Origin: Paracyclopina nana
Lineage: Eukaryota > Arthropoda > Copepoda > Cyclopoida > Cyclopettidae
Direction: 5' to 3'
DNA: 64,000 bases
Assembly (NCBI GenBank): GCA_019096065.1
Contig: JAGUCH010000004.1
Location: forward strand, 8,122,001-8,186,000
Shown: positions 55,572 through 64,000 of the stretch, in pieces
Numbering within the stretch: the stretch's first letter is position 1
How the letters are laid out: each line of letters opens with the position of its first letter
Notes under the pieces: generated by a model
Database searches by the model: none
What the model was told of the DNA's origin: nothing
Seen by the model: the letters and a program-made list of their open reading frames with translations, nothing else
Translations under genes and position numbers: made by a program

Positions 55572-56990
55572 GAGTGAGGTCAGTGAGGTTGATGAGGTGA
55601 GTGAGGTTGATGAGGCGAGTGAGGTGAGTGAGGTTGATGAGGCAAGTGAGGTGAGTGAGGTTGATGAGAATTGTGAGGTGAGTGAGGTTGATGAGGATTG
55701 TGAGGTGAGTGAGGTTGATGAGGCGAGTGAGGTGAGTGAGGTTGATGAGGATTGTGAGGTGAGTGAGGTTGATGAGGCGAGTGAGGTGAGTGAGGTTGAT
55801 GAGGATTGTGAGGTGAGTGAGGTGAGTGAGGTGAGTGAGGTTGATGAGGATTGTGAGGTGAGTGAGGTTGATGAGGTGAGTGAGGTGAGTGAGGTTGATG
55901 AGGTGAGTGAGGTGAGTGAGGATTGTGAGGTGAGTGAGGTTGATGAGGCGAGTGAGGTGAGTGAGGTTGATGAGGATTGTGAGGTGAGTGAGGTTGATGA
56001 GGTGAGTGAGGTTGATGAGGCGAGTGAGGTGAGTGAGGTTGATGAGGATTGTGAGGTGAGTGAGGTGAGTGAGGTTGATGAGGCGAGTGAGGTGAGTGAG
56101 GTTGATGAGGATTGTGAGGTGAGTGAGGTTGATGAGAATTGTGAGGTGAGTGAGGTTGATGAGGATTGTGAGGTGAGTGAGGTTGATGAGGCGAGTGAGG
56201 TGAGTGAGGTTGATGAGGATTGTGAGGTGAGTGAGGTGAGTGAGGTTGATGAGGTGAGTGAGGTTGATGAGGCGAGTGAGGTGAGTGAGGTTGATGAGGA
56301 TTGTGAGGTGAGTGAGGTTGATGAGGCGAGTGAGGTGAGTGAGGTTGATGAGGATTGTGAGGTGAGTGAGGTTGATGAGGCGAGTGAGGTGAGTGAGGTT
56401 GATGAGGATTGTGAGGTGAGTGAGGTGAGTGAGGTTGATGAGGATTGTGAGGTGAGTGAGGTTGATGAGGTGAGTGAGGTGAGTGAGGTTGATGAGGTGA
56501 GTGAGGATTGTGAGGTGAGTGAGGTTGATGAGGCGAGTGAGGTGAGTGAGGTTGATGAGGATTGTGAGGTGAGTGAGGTTGATGAGGATTGTGAGGTGAG
56601 TGAGGTTGATGAGGTGAGTGAGGTGAGTGAGGTTGATGAGGATTGTGAGGTGAGTGAGGTTGATGAGGCGAGTGAGGTGAGTGAGGTTGATGAGGATTGT
56701 GAGGTGAGTGAGGTTGATTAGGATTGTGAGGTGAGTGAGGTTGATGAGGATTGTGAGGTTGATGAGGATTGTGAGGTTGATGAGGTGAGTGAGGATTGTG
56801 AGGTGAGTGAGGTTGATGAGGATTGTGAGGTTGATGAGGTGAGTGAGGATTGTGAGGAGAGTGAGGTGAGTGTGGTTGATGAGGATTGTGAGGTGAGTGA
56901 GGTTGATGAGGTGAGTGAGGTTGATGAGGTGAATGAGGTGAGTGAGGCTGATGAGGCACGTGAGATGAGTGAGGTTTTGTGCAATGTGTG
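55572..56990 (-). repeat. GTGAGTGAGGTTGATGAGG minisatellite (right arm)
   Basis: The inverted counterpart of the left arm, about 1.4 kb, with the same module set. Long open frames (SEVDEDCEV, QPHSPH) are consequences of the repeat. Confidence 0.95.
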
Positions 56991-57283
56991 ATTTTGGGAT
57001 TTCTGTGTGTTACTATGGTTAATGAGGCTGGTGTGTGCATTGTGTGATTTCGGGATTTCTGTGCGCTGGTTATCTGGCCACTGCCAAAAAATTGTACACG
57101 TTTTTGATGCAGTTTCTAACATTTCAATGTAGTGGCAAAAACTTGTCTTTGCATGTCCAGAACCTGCTTAGCATCCAAAAAAATTTCCTAGTTGGGAAAG
57201 GCATCTCTAAATTCTGATGTTCCTTTTTAAATAACATATATTGGCCATTGGCCATTCCATTTCAAAATCTCAATACTCTGCGG

Positions 57284-57289
57284 TTTATT
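57284..57289 (-). terminator. Poly(A) signal of CD36-like gene 1
   Basis: TTTATT on the + strand (AATAAA on -), 55 nt past the stop. Confidence 0.6.
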
Positions 57290-57343
57290 TCAGCTAAAAA
57301 AAGGCAAATGATGCTATAAAGTGACACATTGATTAGAAATGAA

Positions 57344-60300
57344 TCACTGCATGTCTTGCTTAGCTAGTAATTTCATTTCACAGCCTTGGAGTCTATCAGA
57401 CTTGCGATTGCCTCTCTCCTTCGATTTGGAGGCTTTCATTCTGCTGGCACACATTAAAGCAAATGCCAGCACGAATCCAGCAAGGCTGCACCCACACAAC
57501 ACTGTCCCAACTATGGTGACTATCCTTGGCAAGTCCAGGACGGCCTTCAACCTTTGAGCAGACTCTTGAGACATTTCTGTGCTGCCCTCAAACCAAATTG
57601 CAGGGAAGTACAAATCTTTGGGAGCATTTTTGAGCAAACTGAAAAAATGTATTGACATTTTTTGAAAATTATGCAAAGGTAAAAACCACTCACTTGATGC
57701 TGGGATTTGGATGTATTCTTACATTGAGCTGGAGCTTTAGCGATAGTTTGGTGAGAATGCCCATTTTCTGAAAATGGCCGCAATTAAGTTAGGTAAACTT
57801 AGATCATAATTTGAACTGCTCACTGCAAACATCAGTAAGCTGGATGAATGCTCTTCTTTGGAAGGTGATAGGTCTGAGTCGGGATGAAATTTACTGATGT
57901 AGCTGGAGTCAGCACCATAAAAGTGTGGGAATGATAAGAAGAGCGGTGACATTTCTTCAACTTTGCATTGAGTTGCATTGTGCAAGCCACTAGGCAAATT
58001 GTTTTCATAGCACCAGTTGTCTGGATTGATGGATGCATTTGCAAAAGTTGTGGTTGGCAATTCATAGCGATGACATGGCAATCCTTCTATCGACACAATA
58101 TCACCTACGCTGATAAAAGACACTGATCGGCAAAAGTCATGAGCAAACAACTCCAAGGTATCTGCCTCCATGTTGGGCGAGAAAAATCCACCTGCTGAGC
58201 CTCTCATTTCACCACATTTCCCTTTGTAATGCGTTCTGGACTTGCCATTCCATGAGTGGATTTTGCCAATTTTGGTGTAATCATCTCCTCCTGTGTAAAT
58301 GTTGAATCGTCCATCATACCAAAGTGTGTTGTTCCTCTGCAATAACAGTCACGGTGCAAAATATAGCTCGAAAATGGCTTATTTCACCTTGTAAAACCAG
58401 CCAAATTTATCCATGGGAACGGCAGACTTTGCTCCGCTCATTTCTGCAATTGAGAGCAGCTCGTCTTCATAGCCATCAAACAGAAGCTGAGCCGCAGTTT
58501 TGTTCACAAACAGAGAGGCAGATATTGAGGAGTAGACAGCATCGAGCATCAAAGAGTTCCACCAATCTCCTCGCTTAGCTTCTTGACTAGCTATAACTGG
58601 CATATTGAGTGTGGTGACGTAATCTCCAAGCTGCCCATTCGATAACTCAGGCACAAAATGCCATATTTTTTTGATCTGGTACGTTGTTGTGAAGTTTTCG
58701 CTATTATTTTGAATGTTGACTTTTTCCTCGCTCTCCCTAAAAGTTGCAAGCAGTGTAGGACATGGCCAATTATAACTTTTCTCAAAGATACTACCTGAAT
58801 ACAAATGGCCCCTTTTCCTTTATGAGCGGCTTGTCTTGGTTGAGCATAATGTCATCAGGGTTGACAACGTGGAACAGATAGACTTTGAGAAAAACTGGAT
58901 CTGTGGGCTGCTTCCATACGTCATAGGCTGGTGTGCCTTCATTTAAAACCAATTTCTGAAAAAAGAGTATATAAGTATTGCAAATCATTGCAGCTGGATA
59001 TTTATCTGACGTAACTTTTTTGCACTTTATTGCTGAAGTTCAGGGTCTGCTAAAAACAAAGTAGTACCCACTTTTTATTATTTTCAGTCACATCATGCTT
59101 CTTAAGCAGCCTTGTCATCATTGCATTCAGGTATTTGGATATTTTTTCAGGGTATTGCATTTTTGCTGCTATTTTTATTTGTGCATGAATATTGATCTCA
59201 CATATTTGTCCAGCCATTTGTTTAAATTGGTTTTATGTATCTTATAAGACAGTAATTGGTGGTTGCCCACCAAAGGCCTCCCATAAAGAAAGGTAAAGTT
59301 AATTACAATGCATGTGTAAAAATTATTGGTTCTTTTTTGAAACCAGCTTGAAACCATGTTGGATTGCTTTGTCGATTTCTGAAGAAGTCCTCTTGCCAAT
59401 CAGGTTTTTCCCCAAAAAGTCAAAAATTGCTTTTGTGACGTAATCCTGGTCAAATTCAGAGCAAGCTGTATTTTTGTTCACATTTTGGCGGTTTTTAACG
59501 GCCGCGTCTAAAAGCTGCGCCGACCCGCACCAACCCGCACCATACCACACAAACCAAAAAAAACCAATAAAAAGCAAACTAAAAATAGATAATGCACTTT
59601 ATTAGTAGCAAGCTAAAGCTTATCGGCACAACTGGCCATGAATAAAGCCATTTATCAAAACTATCTAAAAAAAGAATAACTTCAAGTGGAAATGTCAGGT
59701 GCTAGCTAGCATGAACTTAAAACTTCAAATTTTAAAGTGGCAACTGCAATGACTGGCCAAGAAAGAGCCATTTCTACTCTCCTATGTAGCGAAGCAAAAC
59801 TTCAAGTGCGATTTCAAACCCGCGCTAAGAAGTAACTTTTTCAAAGTGGTTCCTGCAAAAGTTAGCTAGTAGCATGAACTTTCTGGCACAAGTGGCCTTT
59901 TTGGCCTTTGCAAGAAAAGTTACTGCAGTGGCTGGCCAAGAAAGAGCCATTTCCAGTAGGGTAACTCCTAATAAAAAAGTCGCATCATTGAAAAGTACGT
60001 CAAAATGCACCATAACTTTAAGAATGCCAAAAATTGGCATTTTCTTGATAAATCCCCTTCTAAACCATATGAAAGTCATCCTAAAGCCAGAAAAATGTAA
60101 ATAAATTAGGTTTTTTGGCAGCCAATTGCCTAAATTGATCAAAAACATACCAATTTTAATAAAAATAGCCACAAGTTTGGTTTGCAAAAACTCCGCCAAA
60201 TCTCATAAGAATGTGGATATATGAACACAACATGGGTACTAAATTATTCCAAGGTGTCCTACTGAAGTTTTTTTGGAAAGCATCTTTGAGGAATGCTGAG

Positions 60301-62369
60301 GTCCAAGTGATCTAGGCACATATGAATTATTTCTGATTTTTGTGCAGCCTTTTGGGACAGATTTTCATAGACAAAATCTGAGTTTGATAAAATAAAATCT
60401 CCAAAGATAACATTTTAGTAGCCCAAAAACATCATGGAAGTCCATTTTGAAGTGTTGGCATCAATCTAGAGCCGAATTAGTGATGGCCTTTTTCGCTTAA
60501 GTTTCAATGAAAACGATGCGACTTTTTTGTTAGGAGTGACCCTTCTGTGCAGTGGCTGGCCAAGGAGATCAGAAACCTTTTTTAAGCATTTTTTGTTTTC
60601 TATTGGTTTGTGCGGTATGGTGCCGGTTTTTGTGGGCCGGTGCGGGTCGGTGCGGGTCGGTGCGGCTTGGTGCGGGTCAGTGCGGGTCGGTGCGGATCGG
60701 TGCGGGTCTGTGCGGGTTTTAGACAACCCGGTTTTTAACCGCTCGGCTCTCAGATTTGCTTTTTTTGCTGGTTTTGTTGTCAGTAATCTTAATTAATACA
60801 GCCTACAAAGGCTACTTAAAAAATAATTAAACTGAAGGAAAGCTGATGGATAGAAGGTTCTGAAATCACCATTGATAACTTCGCTTTCACTTTTTTATTT
60901 CATGACAATTCACTATAATAGATGGAATCAAATAAAGTTAAAAAAAAACCTTTCTTTGATGAATTTATTGCTACAGAAGTCTATCTGCAAGGAAGAGCTC
61001 GAAATCAAATATTCTTTATAAAAAAATCAAAAATATTATCATTTACTGCTTATTATGGCTGATATTTTGGCAAAATATTGGAGAGATTGCCGGGTTGTCT
61101 AAAACCCGCACAGACCCGCACAGACCTGCACAGACCCGCACCGATCCGCACTGACCCGCACCAACCCGCACCGACCCGCACCGACCCGGACTGGCCCACA
61201 AAAACCGGCACCATACCGCACAAACCAATAGAAAACAAAAAATGCTTAAAAAAGGTTTCTGCTCTCCTTGGCCAGCCACTGCATAGGAGAGCAGAAATGG
61301 CTCTTTCTTGGCCAGCCATTGCAGTTGCCACTTTAAAATTTGAAGTTTTAAGTTCATGCTAGCTAGCACCTGACATTTCCACTTGAAGTTATTCTTTTTT
61401 AGATAGTTTTGATAAATGACTTTATTCATGGCCAGTTGTGCCTATAAGCTTTAGCTTGCTACTAATAAAGTGCATTATCTATTTCTAGTTTGCTTTTTAT
61501 TGTTGTTTTTTTTGGTTTGTGTGGTATGGTGCGGGTTGGTGCGGGTCGGTGCGGCTTGGTGCGGGTTGGTGCGGGTCGGCGCAGCTTTTAGACGCGGCCG
61601 AGAAATACTGAGAAATCGATAATTTTTATATAAGGATGGCTTTTGGAACCAATAGGCCGATTCAGATGTCAAACTCTGAGAAATGACTTTACAAATATCG
61701 GATATTTGCATTTTTCAGCAAAATATCGCGCGTTATTTTGCTGATAATAATGCAGGTGAACAAGGCCTAAAAATCACAATCAAACTATCTTATTGAAATT
61801 CAAGAAAGATATTTTTTGCTAGTTATTATGCACTGAAAGTTTTCATTCTTGTCAACCATTAGTTGTACTGATTTAATGCCCTTTCCCTTCTGAAGTACAA
61901 GTGCACTGAAATAATTTGATGCATTTTTTCAATGTAAACCTTCAATCTCATGCAGTCACGTGTGCATGTAAATTATGACAGTTAGAAGAATTGCAATTGG
62001 CCTCCCACCCATTTATTGTCAAAAAATAAATAATACACGCTTCAGGCCTTTTTTTACTTCTACAATAGATAATCAAAAGGTATGCTTTTTCAAAGAAAAT
62101 GAAGCATTTTCTCAAGTGGTGCTTACACACAATCAACTATTATGCAAAGACTGCAGATTATGAAAGTGCTAATTTTTGCTTACCTGCTTTAAGATGGCCT
62201 CAAAGATTTGCGGAAAAAACAGGGTGACTCCGCCTGAAGAGATGATTCCACAAATGCATAAACATGCCACAATTTCGTACTTAAGCCTTGCAATTTTCCT
62301 CAGAATGCAGCATTGGTCTGAGGTCATTTTCCCGCTATATGAATGCAGGTCTTGCTCAGCCAAAGGCAT
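57344..62369 (-). CDS. CD36/scavenger receptor B family protein
   Basis: Six exons on the - strand in coding order: 62369-62184, 58955-58795, 58736-58388, 58336-57824, 57767-57694 and 57638-57344. All phases agree and give 525 residues, normal for the family. N-terminal transmembrane segment at about 27-50 (IVACLCICGIISSGGVTLFF), then KLVLNEGTPAYDVWKQP, the ectodomain with GPFVFRE, DKFGWFYK, CGEMRGSAGGFFSPN, SFPHFYGADSSYI and KMGI...QLNVRIHPNPSI, and a C-terminal membrane segment (about 450-475, IVTIVGTVLCGCSLAGFVLAF) with a short basic tail. Several N-glycosylation sites and the expected ectodomain cysteines are present. Family members take up lipids, lipoproteins or apoptotic/microbial ligands; which one applies here is unknown. 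The first ATG chosen follows a good acceptor (TTTTCTCAG); an upstream in-frame ATG at 62453 is possible. Confidence 0.88.
59323..59500 (-). pseudogene. Open-frame fragment interrupted by transposon
   Basis: About 57 codons (ending FKLVSKKNQ, stop) read on the - strand up to the transposon border. The flank on the other side of the insertion (60737 up to about 60790) continues in the same frame without a stop, for about 20 codons rich in K and S. I do not recognise the product. It could be a fragment of an older repeat rather than a host exon. Confidence 0.3.
59500..60735. mobile_element. Non-autonomous TIR transposon (copy X)
   Basis: Ends are related inverted repeats: GGCCGCGTCTAAAAGCTGCG at left, and the complement of CCGGGTTGTCTAAAACCCGC at right, each followed by runs of GACCCGCACC. 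The identical string CGGTTTTTAAC spans each edge, consistent with a target-site duplication of about 8 bp (TTTTTAAC), the size typical of hAT elements. The interior (59.8-60.5 kb) has its own inverted pair (CTCCTAATAAAAAAGTCGCATC near 59965 and its complement near 60515) and no transposase. Confidence 0.7.
60736..61082. other. Spacer between transposon copies
   Basis: AT-rich sequence with no gene or repeat recognised, apart from the frame continuing from the insertion border. Confidence 0.5.
61083..61602. mobile_element. Inverted, internally deleted transposon (copy Y)
   Basis: Begins CCGGGTTGTCTAAAACCCGC and ends with the complement of GGCCGCGTCTAAAAGCTGCG, that is, copy X reversed. Its two parts match 60540-60735 and 59500-59790 of X, while the 59.8-60.5 kb interior is missing. 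Edges show GAGAGATT and GAGAAATA, a possible decayed 8-bp duplication (6 of 8). Confidence 0.7.
61610..62183. other. Intronic stretch, nothing recognised
   Basis: Part of the first intron of CD36-like gene 1. No repeat or coding signal that I can support. Confidence 0.5.
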
Positions 62370-62887
62370 GGACTCGACTGAGAAAATTGGGGCAATTTGA
62401 AAAGACAAAAAGTTGGCTGCTTCCACTGCTACTGCATAAAACCTCAGGAGCATAAAAACTAGTTTGCTACATTGATGGTTAGTTACTTTTGGAAATATGG
62501 GAGATATTTACTGGTTCCAAAATGCATCAAATCTAATGTTTCACATCTATTGGAAATATTTTGACCACCCTGTATTTTTATTAATGGTATCCCATTAATT
62601 GTCCTGGGTTTGGTCATGACCCTCTTTCCTTAAATTGTTTTATGGCATTTGGCACTCTGCTTTAGCATTTTATTATACTTAAAAGTATCTTGATTTTGAG
62701 ACTTTTTTTTAGAAAAGTTTGGGTCTCCCTGTAACTCTTGTGATGAAAGACTTCACTTTTTGCTCCCCTAGCTGCTAATAAATGGTCTTTTTTGCACTTT
62801 TGTGGTGCAAGAAATGCACTTGACACTTGTGAGGGTAGGTGAGGCCCAATTACATCAAAATTAGTGGCACAGCAGCAATAAAATGTA
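62370..62887. other. Spacer between the two CD36-like genes
   Basis: Should hold the promoter and 5'UTR of gene 1 and the 3' end of gene 2. I cannot point to a TATA box for the - strand. Confidence 0.5.
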
Positions 62888-62893
62888 TTTATT
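62888..62893 (-). terminator. Poly(A) signal of CD36-like gene 2
   Basis: TTTATT (AATAAA on the - strand), 14 nt past the stop codon. Confidence 0.6.
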
Positions 62894-62906
62894 TTTTTAC
62901 TTTGGT

Positions 62907-63918
62907 TCAACACAGAGGGGCATTGGTAGAATCTGTGGAAGAAGAGTTGAGCAACTTGATTTCACAGCCTAGCTGAGCTTCAAAGGCTTGAAGCACAACT
63001 TTGGATTTTTTTGAGGTTTTGGCTCTCAGTGAGCAATTGAGCAGTACACTAATGATAACACCAACCAGGCAGCAAACAACCATGATGGATCCACCAATTT
63101 TCACCAACCTAGGCATGTCCAGAAGAGTTTCCAATTGCTCTCCAGACTCTGGAGACATCATGGCAATGCCTTCAAACCAAATTGTAGGCAAGTAGAGATC
63201 ACTTGGAACATCTTGCATCAGCCTGCCAAGTGTTATGAATAATTAATGAGGTAGTTAAAAAGGTTTATTTAACTCACGTGATGCTTGGATTGGGATGAAT
63301 CCTCATATTGATTTGAAACCTCATTGTCACCTCCATGGGAATGCCCATTTTCTGAAAATGATAAAGGTTAAGCCATTTTTCTTTATAGGGACAAATAAAA
63401 CTGCTTACGGGAAGTAACACCATCCTGGATGCATGCTTTTCCTTGGACGGTGCAAAATCTGAGTCTGGATGGAATTTGCTGATGAAATATGGATCAGCAC
63501 CATAAAAGTGTGGAAATGAAATGAAGAGTGGTGATTTGTCTTCTTTACAATAGGTGGCGTTCAGCACCCCTGAAGGCAGATTGTTTTCAAAGCACCAATT
63601 TGGCGGGTAGACAGACTTGTTCGCAAAGGTTGTAACAGGTAGCTCATAAACTATGCCTGGCATGTTTTGCACGTAGTCAATTTCACCATGAGTGACATAT
63701 GTCAAGGTGCGACAAACTTGATGAGAGTACAACTCCACAGAGTCCTCCTCCAGATTAGGTGGAAAAAATCCACTGGCTGAGCCTCGGATTTCACCACACT
63801 GCCCTTCATACTGAGTTTGGGACTTGCCGTTCCATGTATTGATCTTACCAATTTTGGTGGCATCATCTTCTCCTGTGAAGACATTGAAAACGCCATCACC
63901 CCACAATGTACCATTGCG
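62907..63918 (-). CDS. CD36/scavenger receptor B family protein (3' part)
   Basis: Three exons on the - strand in coding order: 63918-63409, 63351-63278 and 63222-62907, giving 300 residues with phases 0 and 2 identical to gene 1. Encodes RNGTLWGDGVFNVFTG, CGEIRGSASGFFPPN, SFPHFYGADPYFISKFHPDSD, KMGIPMEVTMRFQINMRIHPNPSI, DLYLPTIWFEG and the C-terminal membrane helix (GGSIMVVCCLVGVIISVLL) with a basic-start tail. The 5' exons lie beyond 64000. Same strand, exon borders and close sequence as gene 1 indicate a tandem duplicate. The 57-nt intron (63352-63408) has no stop and keeps the frame. Confidence 0.87.
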
Positions 63919-64000
63919 CTGAAAACAGACATATTCTATGTAGCGGTCAACTAAGGGGCAAAAACTAGTTTGGTCTAATGGCCTGACTCAGTTCTTGCCT

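Larger units (their letters stand above)
50201..57121. mobile_element. Foldback-like element, 6.9 kb
   Basis: The two ends are inverted copies: TGTTAGAA...CATCAAAAA...GGCAGTGGCCAGATAACC at left and the complement at right, continuing through about 150 bp of unique sequence (CAGCGCACAGAAATCCC repeated in variant form) into long arms of short tandem repeats. The arms (50201-51620 and 55572-57121) surround a loop of about 3.95 kb. Long inverted arms built from sub-repeats are the hallmark of foldback elements. No transposase frame is seen, and no clear target-site duplication at the edges. Confidence 0.65.
58956..62183 (-). other. First intron of CD36-like gene 1 (3.2 kb)
   Basis: Donor AAGCAG|GTAAGC, acceptor TTTTTTCAG. 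It contains the two inverted transposon copies below and a disrupted frame of unknown origin. The gene's other introns are 51-58 nt, so insertion explains the length. Confidence 0.8.

Noticed and set aside
55580..57040. 486-codon His/Pro/Ser/Gln frame
   Set aside because: Repeat artefact of the right arm of the foldback element.

Overview
The window looks like nuclear DNA of an arthropod, possibly a crustacean, judged only from its genes: a chitin-binding/C-type-lectin secreted protein, CD36-type receptors and a MAST kinase, all with spliceosomal introns (several only 56-62 nt). It is AT-rich and loaded with tandem repeats. There are no operons, CRISPR arrays or ribosome binding sites. I could not identify the species.

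Layout. 0.7-9.6 kb: candidate alternative 5' exons of the MAST kinase gene (738, 4244, 7649, joining a shared exon at 9404), with a small lectin gene (5395-6340, + strand) lying between them. 9.69-10.31 kb: a possible intronless gene on the - strand. 17.7-48.9 kb: the main MAST kinase gene (+ strand), with kinase and PDZ domains, ten exons and a poly(A) signal. One intron of 24.5 kb (18395-42858) separates the exon with the conserved N-terminal motif from the exon that continues it. That intron holds a 169-bp satellite, a 210-bp satellite with higher-order structure (about 38 monomers), many 12-23 bp minisatellites, a series of CGTTA/TAACG hairpins, two further palindromes, and two more candidate first exons (40469 and 41893/42052).

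48.9-57.3 kb: a 6.9-kb foldback-like element whose 1.4-1.5 kb inverted arms are made of short tandem repeats, around a loop of degenerate tandem modules. 57.3-62.4 kb: a complete six-exon CD36-family gene (- strand). Its first intron contains a non-autonomous TIR transposon (59.5-60.7 kb) flanked by a direct repeat, and a shorter inverted relative (61.1-61.6 kb). 62.9-63.9 kb: the 3' part of a second, tandem CD36-family gene (- strand) that runs out of the window.

The splice models were built by hand from reading-frame phase, GT/AG sites and remembered family sequence. No alignment or expression data were used. The most notable points are the set of phase-compatible alternative first exons of the kinase, the satellite arrays rich in TGASTCA (AP-1/bZIP-type) motifs inside its intron, direct evidence of unequal exchange in the 210-bp array, and the foldback element.
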